A stretch of DNA of 64,000 nucleotides, from the NCBI GenBank assembly GCA_938075305.1, contig CALJGV010000009.1, positions 1-64,000 on the forward strand. Reading direction: 5' to 3'. The stretch comes from an uncultured bacterium (GTDB lineage Bacteria > Planctomycetota > UBA1135 > GCA-002686595). The translations under genes were made by a program, and so were the position numbers. The notes under the pieces were generated by a model that searched no databases, was not told the origin of the DNA, and saw only the letters and a program-made list of their open reading frames with translations. This document shows positions 52,543 to 61,437 of the stretch, in pieces (positions within the stretch are counted from its first letter, which is position 1; each line of letters starts with the position of its first letter).

Positions 52543-54153
52543 TCAGCCCTCCTTGGAGGTCTCCTCTTCGAACGCCTCGGGGAAGTACTTGAGCGCACTC
52601 GTCAGCGGCAGCGGCGCCGCCTGACCCAGTCCGCAGATCGAGCCCTCGTTCATCTGCCAGGCCGCGTCGGCGGCGTTGGCCAGGGGGCCGTCCACGTCGT
52701 CGCCGCGCGCCTGCCGCTCCACGGACTCGCGCAGGTAGCGCGTCCCGATCCGGCAAGGTGCGCACTGGCCGCAGCTCTCCGCCTCGAAGAACCGCAGCTG
52801 CTGGGCGGCCGCCCAGCGCATATCCACGGTGTCGTTCAGGACCACCACGCCGGCGGAGCCGAGCATGGAGCCGAGGCCGCCGAGGTGGGCGAAGTCCAGG
52901 GGGTCGCCCCGCCGCTCCGCGGGCAGGAACCCCGAGCTGGCCCCGCCGGGGCTGAAGGCCTTCAGCTCGCCGACGTAGCCGCCGGCCGCCTCCACGAGCT
53001 CGTCCAGCGAGACGCCGAGCGGGAGCTCGTAGGTTCCGGGCTGGCCCACGTGACCGCTCACGCAGTAGAGCTTGGTCCCGGCCTCGGTTCGACCGAGCCC
53101 GCGGAACCACTCACCGCCGCGCTCGACGATCCCCGGGACGCAGGCGATGGTCTCCACGTTGTGGATCAGCGTGGGCTTGCCCCACAGCCCGACCTCCACC
53201 GGGAAGGGCGGCTTGATCCGAGGCATGCCGCGCTTGCCCTCGAGCGCCTCGAGCAGGGCCGTCTCCTCCCCGCAGATGTAGGCGCCGTTGCCCTCGTGGG
53301 TGTGGAAGTGAATGTCGCCGTAGATCCCCGAGGCGTGAGCCTCGTCGATCATCCGCCTGATGATCCCGAGGGGCACCTCGAACTCGCCACGCAGGTACAG
53401 GTAGCAGTCCTTCGCGCCGATGGCGTGCGCCGCGATGGCGAGCCCCTCGAGCACGAGGTCGGGGCGCCGCAGCATGCACTCGCGATCCTTGAACGTGCCC
53501 GGCTCTCCCTCGTCCGCGTTCAGGACGACAAAGCGCTCCTGCTCGGCCTGGCCAGCGACGCCGCGCCACTTGATGTGCGCGGGGAACCCAGCGCCACCTC
53601 GTCCCTGGAGACCCGCGGCCTCGAGGAGGTCGATGACGCCCTCCGGGCCGAGCTCCGACGCCGCCTTGAAGGCCGCGCCCAGGGGCGCGGCGGGCTTGCA
53701 GAGGTCGATGGCGAGCTCCCCGTCCGCGGCTCCCTCCGGTCCGACCGCTCCGGTCCACTCGGTCTCACCGGGGGCCGCGGCGCTGTCGAGCTTGGACCAG
53801 TCACTGCCGGCGGCCTTGACGTCATCAACGGTCACGTGCGGCATCGTCCGCCGATCGCGTAGCACGGCAGGCGGGACATCACAGCCGGCGAGGCAGGAGG
53901 CCTCCTCCACCGGAAGGCCCTGGGCCTTCGCAGCGTCGAGCACGTCCTGGGCGCCGCCGAGCAGGCAGCTCAGCCCGGTGCAGACGCGCACCTTCGCCTC
54001 GGAGCGCGAGAGCATGTGATAGAAGCTCCCGATCCCCCAGACGTGCGCCTCGGGGACGCCCGTCTCCCTCGCGATGTCGCGGGCCACGCCCTCGAGCAGT
54101 CCGCCTGCTTCGCGCAGACGGTCGGGTACGGAGGCAGCGTCGTGTCGGCTCAT
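52543..54153 (-). CDS. fdhB: Formate dehydrogenase beta subunit (NuoE-NuoF fusion)
   Basis: 536 residues. The N-terminal NuoE-like thioredoxin-fold 2Fe-2S domain has C58, C63, C87 and C91 (VCTGLSC, ASCLAGC). The NuoF-like part carries GLQGRGGAGFPAHIKW, the FMN site GNGAYICGEETALLEALEG, NADH contacts NADEGEPGTFKD, and the 4Fe-4S motif ESCGQCAPCRIGT with a distal Cys (GSICGLG). It passes electrons from FdhA to NAD. It is upstream of fdhA in one operon. It lacks a separate NuoE gene because the domain is fused. Confidence 0.94.
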   Translation of the reverse strand: MSRHDAASVPDRLREAGGLLEGVARDIARETGVPEAHVWGIGSFYHMLSRSEAKVRVCTGLSCLLGGAQDVLDAAKAQGLPVEEASCLAGCDVPPAVLRDRRTMPHVTVDDVKAAGSDWSKLDSAAAPGETEWTGAVGPEGAADGELAIDLCKPAAPLGAAFKAASELGPEGVIDLLEAAGLQGRGGAGFPAHIKWRGVAGQAEQERFVVLNADEGEPGTFKDRECMLRRPDLVLEGLAIAAHAIGAKDCYLYLRGEFEVPLGIIRRMIDEAHASGIYGDIHFHTHEGNGAYICGEETALLEALEGKRGMPRIKPPFPVEVGLWGKPTLIHNVETIACVPGIVERGGEWFRGLGRTEAGTKLYCVSGHVGQPGTYELPLGVSLDELVEAAGGYVGELKAFSPGGASSGFLPAERRGDPLDFAHLGGLGSMLGSAGVVVLNDTVDMRWAAAQQLRFFEAESCGQCAPCRIGTRYLRESVERQARGDDVDGPLANAADAAWQMNEGSICGLGQAAPLPLTSALKYFPEAFEEETSKEG

Positions 54154-54267
54154 GATGGGTCGGATCGGTGCGCCGTTCGGCGCCCCGACATTATGCGTCG
54201 GACGGCCCTGCTCCGCTGGACCAGTCTCGCTGCGGGAGCCGAATCCCCGGAGGTTCTCCGAGCCCCC

Positions 54268-56409
54268 TCAGCGCCCGCCCCTCGACCCATCGTCCGCGGC
54301 CCCGGGAAACAGCTCGGAAAGGGGTACCCGCTGGAACGTCATGTGCGCCCGGCTGCCCTCGTAGAGGATCCCCACGGTGGACCCGTCGATCATCGTCAGG
54401 CAGGAGTAGCCCGCCGACCTCCCCTCGTCGAGGAGCAGCCAGCGGTTCTCCGGCCACGACTCTCCCCCGTCGTCGGAGGCGCGGATCGTCATCCGGCGCC
54501 GGGGCCCCGCGGCGACCGCAGGGTTGGAGAAGAGCAGCCGGCCGTCGGCCTCCCCGGTGAGCTCCCGCCCCACGTGGATCAGGCTCGCCATGCAGACGGG
54601 CTCGGTGAGGGCCGACCGCGAGCTCCCGTGGGCTAGCCACGTCGCGCCGCCGTCGACCGAGGTGTGCACCGCGCGGGAGCCGCCGCGGTTGTCCCGCATG
54701 TTCAGCATGAGCTCGCCATCGGCGAGCTCCACCACCGCCGACTCCGTCGTGTCGGCGCGCGCGCCAACCCCGATGCTCCAGGTCTCTCCGCCGTCCGCGC
54801 TGACGAGCACCGTCGAGTGCGGCGTGCGCCCCTCGCCGGGGCTCAGCTGGTACTGGGCTGGGAAGACCAGGCGCCCATCGCCCATGGTGATCCCGCGCCC
54901 GGGCCCCTGGAGCAGGTAGGACCAGGCGGGGTCCTTGACCATCCGGGTGAGGTTCCGGAGCGGCCCGAAGCTCCGACCGTCGTCGGTGCTCGTGGTGAGC
55001 ACGAGCTGGCCGGTCTCCTCGGGCGCGAGCCCCGGCCCGCTCCCCCGCCACGCACGGTCCCCGTGACTCCAAGCCGCCAGCACGTGAACGTGCCCGCGTT
55101 CCCGGTCCACCAGCACGGCGGGGTCGCCCACGCCGTCTCCCCGCCACCCCTCGCCGGGCCCCTGGGACATGATCACCTCCATCGGCGACCAAGACCGCCC
55201 CCCGTCCTCGCTCCGAGAACAGCCGACGTCGATGCGACCGGGCAGGTCACCCCAGCCGTTCCAGCGAATGTCGTACACCGCGACCAAGGTCCCCCTGGGC
55301 GTCGTGACCAGGCCGGGGATCCTGTAGGCCCGGGAGCCTCCGGAGCCAGCGGTGCGGAGCGCGAGGCCGAGGCGTTGGACGGGGTCCGGGCTGGGATCCT
55401 CCACCTGGACCTCGGCTCCCCCGACCGTGACCGACTGAACCCTCGCGTCCACGCGGCCGTCCAGGTCCGCGTCCGCCGACGGCGCCACCGAGATCCAGAA
55501 CACGTTGCGGCCCGGCGCGAGCGCCCGGCGGCCGCGCACGGTGTACACACGGGAGGGATCCTCGACCGGCCGCCGCGACTCCCCGAACCGATCGCCCTCG
55601 GAGAAGACCTGGTCCGGTTGATCGTAGGGGAGGTCGAGGCTGGAGCCGCCCTGGAAGACCTCCACGCGCTGGAGCTGATCCGGGCTGGAGGTCCCGGCGA
55701 GGTCGAAGCGGATCGCCTCGAGCTCGAGGGGCTCGAGGAGCCCTCGAGTCTCCACCTCCACGGCGAGGATGGGGTTCAGGGCGTTGCCCACCAGCACGGG
55801 CAAGACCGGCTGGCGCGCTCGACACCCCACGATGACCATGGGCCGCGCCGGCTCGAGCACCACGTCGTCGATCAGGACCCCCTTGCCCGGCGGCGACGTG
55901 CACCGGATCCGGAGCCCGTCCGCCCCCCGGGGCAGGACCGCGGAGACCTCCGTACGGAAGCCTCCGATGACCACCTCGTCCGAGGCGTCGAGGAGCGCGG
56001 ACCACTCCCCATCCACGCGGACCGCCAGGGTGAACTCGAAGGGAGCGACGCGGGTCCAGCGCTCCGCCCAGAAGCCCACGCGGCCGGCACCGCCCAGGTC
56101 CTCGAAGTCCAGCTCGACCTCGCAACGCTCGCCGCCGGTCAGGTGCAGGCTGCGCTCGCCGGACCGGACATGCTCGCCGTGGATCGCCGCCACTCCATGG
56201 GTCACCCTCCAGGTCCCGAGCGATGACCGCAGCTCGGTGAACGGACCGAGGCGAGCGCCCTCGAAGCCCCCGTCGACCCGCGCCTCGGCGGCGCGCCCCT
56301 GCGGGTGCCCGCCGGACCCCTGCGAAGGCACCCCGGAGGCGAGGCCGACCGAGTCCAGCTGCGACGCGCCGGCGAGGACCACCAAGGGAGTGAGAATCGG
56401 GATCCACAT
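54268..56409 (-). CDS. Exported exo-sialidase (GH33, BNR repeats)
   Basis: 713 residues from the ATG at 56409 (MWIPILTPLVVLAG, signal peptide); a GTG or ATG at 56448 would add a charged leader. An N-terminal beta-sandwich region (about 45-350) precedes the six-bladed sialidase propeller. Seen are the RIP motif YRIPGLVT with the first triad Arg, and five Asp-box copies: SEDGGRSW, STDDGRSF, SADGGETW, SVDGGATW, SDDGGESW. Further Arg residues in NMRDNRGGSR and the nucleophile-region Tyr in GYSCLT fit GH33. It releases sialic acid from glycans. Divergent from the metalloprotease gene at 56755. Confidence 0.93.
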   Translation of the reverse strand: MWIPILTPLVVLAGASQLDSVGLASGVPSQGSGGHPQGRAAEARVDGGFEGARLGPFTELRSSLGTWRVTHGVAAIHGEHVRSGERSLHLTGGERCEVELDFEDLGGAGRVGFWAERWTRVAPFEFTLAVRVDGEWSALLDASDEVVIGGFRTEVSAVLPRGADGLRIRCTSPPGKGVLIDDVVLEPARPMVIVGCRARQPVLPVLVGNALNPILAVEVETRGLLEPLELEAIRFDLAGTSSPDQLQRVEVFQGGSSLDLPYDQPDQVFSEGDRFGESRRPVEDPSRVYTVRGRRALAPGRNVFWISVAPSADADLDGRVDARVQSVTVGGAEVQVEDPSPDPVQRLGLALRTAGSGGSRAYRIPGLVTTPRGTLVAVYDIRWNGWGDLPGRIDVGCSRSEDGGRSWSPMEVIMSQGPGEGWRGDGVGDPAVLVDRERGHVHVLAAWSHGDRAWRGSGPGLAPEETGQLVLTTSTDDGRSFGPLRNLTRMVKDPAWSYLLQGPGRGITMGDGRLVFPAQYQLSPGEGRTPHSTVLVSADGGETWSIGVGARADTTESAVVELADGELMLNMRDNRGGSRAVHTSVDGGATWLAHGSSRSALTEPVCMASLIHVGRELTGEADGRLLFSNPAVAAGPRRRMTIRASDDGGESWPENRWLLLDEGRSAGYSCLTMIDGSTVGILYEGSRAHMTFQRVPLSELFPGAADDGSRGGR

Positions 56410-56754
56410 GCCGACCAGAATGCCGCCGTCACGCGTGAGGCCGGGCACCGTGATCGCCGTCTACGCGTGAGAATCCCGTGAGATCGCCCCGCACCTGCGG
56501 AGGGGCGCCCGGCGAGCGGTCCGCCGCTGAATGGCCCGCGAGGGGGCCTCTTACGCCCGAAACAGGGGGTTCCGGCGCTTGGGGGAGCCTCGGGGAACCC
56601 CAGCTCCGCCGACTGCGTCCATCTGGGACGCCGCAGTCCTTGGCGCCACGAGGCCCAAGGACCACGTATTTTTTGGGGGCGATTCTCCGCCACCCTCGCG
56701 AGCAGCGCCGACCTCTGACGCGCTGCTCCCATCCGTCCGGCCTGATCTTCTCGA
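56410..56754. other. Intergenic region, 345 bases, between divergent sialidase and metalloprotease genes
   Basis: No gene, clear promoter or operator is recognisable. A T-run GTATTTTTTGGGG lies at about 56665-56680, and the rest is GC-rich without strong hairpins. Confidence 0.5.
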
Positions 56755-58719
56755 ATGCTGTCGATTCTCACGACCCTCGCTCTCGCCGCCGCTCCCCAAG
56801 CGGTCGACCCCATTGGCAGCCTCCAGCGGCTCACCATTCCGACCGACCCCGAGGGCACCGTCGTGATCTCGGTCGAGCTCGACGGCCTGCCCGCGGACCT
56901 CGTCCTCGAGCGCCACTCGCTCCGCGCCGGAGACTTCCAGCTGCTGGTCTCCCGGCCCGACGGATCCGTGGTCCCCATGCCAGCTCCGCGGCCGAACACC
57001 TGGCGCGGCGAGGTCCCCGGGTGGCCTGACACCATCGTGACCGCGACCATCAACCACGAGGGTCTCTCGGCGGTCGTGGCCGACTACGCCACGGACCGCG
57101 AGTGGCAGATCCAGCCGGCTGCGGGCCTGCCCGCCGGGACCTACTCGGTGGCGCGCTCCAGCGACCTCCCGGTCACCGGTGGCGTGTGCGGCGTGGGCAA
57201 CCAGGTCGGCTTCCAGGACCCCATCACGGGCCCCGCCACCAGCAACCTCGGCACGGGCCTCCAGCTCTGCGAGGTCGCCTTCGACGCGGACTTCGAGTTC
57301 TTCCAGCGCAACGGCAACAGCGTTCAGGCCACGATCGATGACATCGAGCGGATCATGAACCGGGTCGACACGATCTACGTGCGCGACGCGGACGTGACGA
57401 TCCAGCTGACGGGCATCGTGGTGCGGAGCACCTCCGCCGACCCGTACACCACCAGCGACGCGGGCCAGCTCCTCGACCAGTTCCGTAACCACTGGAACCA
57501 GAACTTCTCCGGCATCCGCCGAGACCTCGCCCACCTCTTCACCGGCCGTAACGTCAACGGCGGCACGATCGGCATCGCCTACCTCGGGGTGGTCTGCAGC
57601 CAGACCGTCGGCTACGGACTCTCCGAGTCCCGGTTCACCAACAACCTGGTGAACCGCACGGGCCTCACCGCCCACGAGATGGGCCACAACTTCAACTCGA
57701 ACCACTGCGACGGCAACGGGGACTGCCGGATCATGTGCTCCGGCCTCGGGGGATGTAACAACGACGTCTCGCGCTTCGGGACCGCCAGCGCGAACGGGAT
57801 CCGCAACTACGCCATCAGCCGCGGGTGCCTCCTGGACCTCTCCCCGCCCCTGGCCCTGCCTGTGGTGGACGAGTTCCCTGTGACCCAGCTGAACCGGGAC
57901 ATCTGGATCAGCTTCCAGGGCACGGAGATCACGGACGCAGCCGTCAACGAGCCCTCCGCTCCGTTCTCGATCCGCCTGAACGCGCTGAGCAACTCCACGC
58001 TCAAGGACGACCGGCTGATCTCCAACAAGCTCCTGCTCGCTGGCCTGAACAACGCCTCGGTCTCGTTCTATTCACAGCACCGCGGGGTCCCCGCCGGGGG
58101 CGCTATCGACGTCGAGATCCTCGACGCGAACAACGACTGGATCCTGCTCGAGCGCGTCGTCTCCGACGGTGTCGATGAGAGCAACTTCAACTTCCACCAG
58201 ATCGCAGTGCCCGCCGGCGCGTACTTCGACGAGGCCCAGGTCCGCATCACCGCGGACGTGGATAGCGGCAGCCAGAACTGGTACATCGACGACTTCGAGG
58301 TGTCCGACAACACCTGCGGGGGCGTGTCCAACTACTGCTTCGCCAACCCGAACTCGGTCAGCATCAACGGCGCGAACATCTCCATCCTCGGGAGCACCAG
58401 CCTCGCGGCCAACGACCTGACGCTCCTGACCGCGAGCTGCCCGACCCTCAGCTTCGGCATCTACATCTTCGGGGACCAGCAGACCCAGGTCTTCCTGGGC
58501 AACGGCTTCCTCTGCGTCAGCGGGAGCCCGGTCTACCGACTGGGCATCGCCCAGGCCGACATCTTCGGGACGAGCTTCCTCACGATCGACAACCAGAGCC
58601 TCCCCGGGGGCCTGATCCTCAGCCCCGGCGACACCTACAACGCGCAGCTTTGGTATCGCGACTCGGTCGGTGCCGGCTTCAACCTCAGCGACGGCATCGA
58701 GATCAACTTCTGCCCCTGA
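56755..58719 (+). CDS. Secreted reprolysin-type zinc metalloprotease with shared C-terminal domain (second copy)
   Basis: 654 residues with a short signal peptide (MLSILTTLALAAAPQA). A propeptide-like domain (about 20-150) is followed by the metzincin catalytic domain with HEMGHNFNSNHCD near 306, then RIMCSGLGGC as the Met-turn region. A jelly-roll-like module (about 375-515; VSFYSQHRGVPAGGAIDVEI, YIDDFEVSDN) precedes the C-terminal domain (YCFANPNSV, TQVFLGNGFLC, GDTYNAQLWYRD), a diverged form of the domain in 6745-7803 and 36888-39458. Extracellular or surface protease. A hairpin terminator follows at 58741. Confidence 0.87.
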   Translation: MLSILTTLALAAAPQAVDPIGSLQRLTIPTDPEGTVVISVELDGLPADLVLERHSLRAGDFQLLVSRPDGSVVPMPAPRPNTWRGEVPGWPDTIVTATINHEGLSAVVADYATDREWQIQPAAGLPAGTYSVARSSDLPVTGGVCGVGNQVGFQDPITGPATSNLGTGLQLCEVAFDADFEFFQRNGNSVQATIDDIERIMNRVDTIYVRDADVTIQLTGIVVRSTSADPYTTSDAGQLLDQFRNHWNQNFSGIRRDLAHLFTGRNVNGGTIGIAYLGVVCSQTVGYGLSESRFTNNLVNRTGLTAHEMGHNFNSNHCDGNGDCRIMCSGLGGCNNDVSRFGTASANGIRNYAISRGCLLDLSPPLALPVVDEFPVTQLNRDIWISFQGTEITDAAVNEPSAPFSIRLNALSNSTLKDDRLISNKLLLAGLNNASVSFYSQHRGVPAGGAIDVEILDANNDWILLERVVSDGVDESNFNFHQIAVPAGAYFDEAQVRITADVDSGSQNWYIDDFEVSDNTCGGVSNYCFANPNSVSINGANISILGSTSLAANDLTLLTASCPTLSFGIYIFGDQQTQVFLGNGFLCVSGSPVYRLGIAQADIFGTSFLTIDNQSLPGGLILSPGDTYNAQLWYRDSVGAGFNLSDGIEINFCP

Positions 58720-58740
58720 TCGTGGCGCCCACGCTCCACC

Positions 58741-58776
58741 GAGAGCCCCCGGCGGATCCTTCCGCCGGGGGCTCTC
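58741..58776 (+). terminator. Terminator hairpin after second metalloprotease
   Basis: A perfect 16-base inverted repeat, GAGAGCCCCCGGCGGA (58741-58756) and its complement (58761-58776), with a TCCT loop, 22 bases after the stop. It lacks a long T-run (only CTCGTCT). Confidence 0.75.
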
Positions 58777-58862
58777 CTCGTCTGCGATGATCCTGCCGCT
58801 GGCGGCCCGCAGGATGTGCTACATCTCTCCCGCAGCGCCGCCTCACCTGCGGCCCATCCCCC

Positions 58863-59441
58863 ATGAAGAAGCTCTCCCTGGTCCTGATCTCCCTCGCCCT
58901 CTTGGCCGGCGCCACCGCCTCCCTCGGCGGCTGCTCCTCGACCATCGAGAACCGCGACCCCTCCGGCGAGCCGTTCCCCTCGGTGGAGGCCACCTCCCTG
59001 GCGGGCGAGACGGTCCGGATTCCCGAGGACTTCGCCGGCGCCCCGGTGCTCCTGCTCGTCGGCTACGTACAGGGCTCCCAGTTCGACATCGACCGCTGGC
59101 TCTACGGGGCCATTGACGCGGATCTGGAGGTCGCCCTCCGGGAGGTCCCCGCCGCCCGGGGCGCCGCCGCGAGCCTCGCCAAGGGCTTCATCGACTCCGG
59201 CATGCAGCGCGGGATCCCCAAGGACGAGTGGGGCGCGGTCACCACCACCTACGGGGGCGCGGCGGAGGCCATCGGACAGTTCACCGGGACGGAGCGCCCC
59301 CGGAACGCCCGGGTCCTGCTCCTCGACGCCAACGGCATCGTCCGGTGGTTCTACGATCAGGGCTACTCGGCTCTCAAGCTCAAGGGCCTCGAGGCCGCCC
59401 TCGAGGGCGTCACCCCGGCGGCGGACGTCGACGCCGACTGA
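58863..59441 (+). CDS. Lipoprotein with thioredoxin-like fold
   Basis: 192 residues with signal and lipobox LGGC (MKKLSLVLISLALL...). The mature part has the redoxin start FPSVEATSLAGETVRIPEDF and strand APVLLLVGYVQGSQFDIDRW, ending RVLLLDANGIVRWFYDQGYS, as in redoxin or Atp10-like folds. No CxxC or peroxidatic Cys is present beyond the lipobox Cys, so a binding or chaperone role is more likely than redox chemistry. 25 bases upstream of the oxyR-type gene and possibly co-transcribed with it. Confidence 0.78.
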   Translation: MKKLSLVLISLALLAGATASLGGCSSTIENRDPSGEPFPSVEATSLAGETVRIPEDFAGAPVLLLVGYVQGSQFDIDRWLYGAIDADLEVALREVPAARGAAASLAKGFIDSGMQRGIPKDEWGAVTTTYGGAAEAIGQFTGTERPRNARVLLLDANGIVRWFYDQGYSALKLKGLEAALEGVTPAADVDAD

Positions 59442-59466
59442 GGGGCGAGGAGCCCCCCACCGAACC

Positions 59467-60369
59467 ATGGAACGCCCCTCCATCCGGCAGCTCGAGTACC
59501 TCGTCGCCGTCGCGGACCACCTCAACTTCCGCGAAGCCGCCGCCTCGTGCAACGTGACCCAGCCGGCCCTCAGCACCCAGCTCCAGCAGCTGGAGGCGCT
59601 CCTGGGGGTGCAGCTCTTCGAGCGCGACACCCGCCGCGTGGTCGCCACGGCCGCGGGCCTCAAGCTCGCCCAGGAGGCGCGCGGGATCCTCTCGGCCACC
59701 GACCACCTTCTGGACTCGGCCCGGGCCGCCGGGGAGCCGCTGTCGGGCAGGCTCCGCCTCGGCGTGATCCCAACGGTCGCTCCCTACCTGCTGCCCTCCG
59801 TGGTGCAGGCCACCCGCGAAGCCCACCCTGGCCTGGTCCTGCTGCTGCAAGAGGACCAGACGGACCGCATCGTCCAGCGCCTCCACTCCGGCGAGCTCGA
59901 CCTCTTGCTGCTCGCCCTCGACGTGGACCTGCGCGGCGCCGCCGAGCTGGCTCTCTTCAGCGACCCCTTCGTGCTCGCCTGTCCGACAGGCCACCCCCTC
60001 GCCTCGCGGGAGGTGCTGGCCGAGTCGGACCTCGACGGGGAGTCCGTGCTCCTGCTGGAGGAGGGGCACTGCCTGCGCGACCACGCCCTGCCCATCTGTA
60101 AGTCGGCGGGCATGACCGAGTACGCAGACTTCCGCGCCACGAGCCTGGGGACGCTGCTCCAGATGGTGGGCGCCGGGCTCGGCGTGACCCTCGTCCCGGA
60201 GATGGCCGTCGCGGGCGAGAGCAACTGCAACCCCAGCGTGGCCTTCAGGCCGTTCGACGAGGGCGGTCCGTCCCGCTCCATCGGCGTCGCCTGGCGCAAG
60301 AGCTCGGCCCGCGAGGCGGAGTTCAGGGACCTGGCGGAGACCATCCGCGCGGCGCACCTGGCGAGCTGA
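59467..60369 (+). CDS. oxyR: LysR-family peroxide sensor OxyR
   Basis: 300 residues from the ATG at 59467. The N-terminal winged HTH is LNFREAAASCNVTQPALSTQ with QLQQLEALLGVQLFERD. The regulatory domain carries LLEEGHCLRDHALPICKSAG, where C202 and C211 match the C-x8-C pair (C199/C208) of E. coli OxyR, including HCLRD. GTLLQMVGAGLGVTLVPEMA is the usual dimer-side motif. Hydrogen peroxide should form the C202-C211 disulfide and activate defence genes. No catalase or peroxiredoxin gene is adjacent in this window. Confidence 0.93.
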   Translation: MERPSIRQLEYLVAVADHLNFREAAASCNVTQPALSTQLQQLEALLGVQLFERDTRRVVATAAGLKLAQEARGILSATDHLLDSARAAGEPLSGRLRLGVIPTVAPYLLPSVVQATREAHPGLVLLLQEDQTDRIVQRLHSGELDLLLLALDVDLRGAAELALFSDPFVLACPTGHPLASREVLAESDLDGESVLLLEEGHCLRDHALPICKSAGMTEYADFRATSLGTLLQMVGAGLGVTLVPEMAVAGESNCNPSVAFRPFDEGGPSRSIGVAWRKSSAREAEFRDLAETIRAAHLAS

Positions 60370-60384
60370 GCGGCCCGCTGGCCC

Positions 60385-61437
60385 TCAGGGCGAGGCGACC
60401 CCCGCCAGGTAGAAGTTCAGCCAGATGAACTGCGGCATCCAGTGGGACACCACGGCGAAGTCGCCGTCCCAAAGCTCCCTGCGGCCGAGCAGTTCCGCGA
60501 GGGCCCGGTCCAGCTCCGCCGCCGCCGCCGGCTCCTCCGCCGCGCGGAGCGCCAGCGGCCAGAGCCGCGAGGCGTGCACCCCGAGCAGGTGGGTCGTCCG
60601 CATGGTCACCTCCGCGGGGAGCACCTCCCGCCGATCAAGGACGTAGGGCTCCAGCGGCGGGTTGAAGGGCTCGACCGAGTCCACGAGGTAGCCGAGGGTC
60701 GGCACCCACAGGAACTCGAAAGAGCGCGGGTCCACGGACGTGATGAGCTGCTCTCGCCAAGGGTCGAGCCGCTCCTCCCGCATCCGGGTGAGCCGCGCCC
60801 CTGCGCCCTCGGTGACGGGGCCTGCGGCCATGACCTGGTACCAGGTGAAGGCCCAGGAGGAGTAGTAGCCGACCACCCCCCGCCCCTCGAGGCGGCGGTC
60901 CCCCTCGAGCTCGGGGAAAGGGGCCTGGTCGAGGAAGTCGAGGAGCGCGCGCTCGGTCTCCTCCCGGAAGGCGCGGGTGGACGGGAGCACTGCCCGATGG
61001 CGCTCCAGCTCCGAGAGCAGCCGCAGGAGCCAGCACTGGCCGTAGCTGTAGGTCAGGCGGCCCCCGAGGCCCGCCTCGGCCAGCCGCGCCCGCTCCGCCG
61101 CCAGGGCCTCGTCGGAGAGCCGATCTAGGATCCGCCCCGCGCGCTCGCCGTCCCCGTCGCGCCGCGCCTGGGTCAGGAGCGCCCAGTGGGCGAAGATGCA
61201 GGAGTGCCAGTCGTAAGAGCCCCCGAAGAGGGACTCCCCAGCGGCCCGGCTGACCATGTTGGCGCTGGGCTCGGTGCGATCGAGGCCGGCCTCCATCACG
61301 TCGAGGAGGCCGGGCAGGTAGGAGGCCGAGGTCGGGAGCCCGGCGGGAACCATCGCGGGAGGCATCGAAGGAGACGCGCTACAGGCGAGGGCGACCCACG
61401 TCAGGAGCGCCCCCCGAAGGGGTCGTGACCAGCTCAC
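60385..61437 (-). CDS. DUF2891 family lipoprotein
   Basis: 350 residues from a GTG at 61437. The signal ends in a lipobox-like VALAC. The DUF2891 signature is GGSYDWHSCIFAHWALLTQA; other blocks are SYGQCWLLRLLSELE, FPELEGDRRLEGRG and LWDGDFAVVSHWMPQFIWLN. The fold is likely an alpha/alpha barrel as in glycoside-type enzymes, but no activity is known. The start overlaps the stop of the RND pump gene by four bases (GTGA), so translation may be coupled. Confidence 0.87.
   Translation of the reverse strand: MSWSRPLRGALLTWVALACSASPSMPPAMVPAGLPTSASYLPGLLDVMEAGLDRTEPSANMVSRAAGESLFGGSYDWHSCIFAHWALLTQARRDGDGERAGRILDRLSDEALAAERARLAEAGLGGRLTYSYGQCWLLRLLSELERHRAVLPSTRAFREETERALLDFLDQAPFPELEGDRRLEGRGVVGYYSSWAFTWYQVMAAGPVTEGAGARLTRMREERLDPWREQLITSVDPRSFEFLWVPTLGYLVDSVEPFNPPLEPYVLDRREVLPAEVTMRTTHLLGVHASRLWPLALRAAEEPAAAAELDRALAELLGRRELWDGDFAVVSHWMPQFIWLNFYLAGVASP

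Noticed and set aside
56410..56754. Small ORFs in the sialidase/metalloprotease intergenic region
   Set aside because: Short open frames there lack ribosome sites, recognisable motifs and codon patterns like those of the neighbouring genes.
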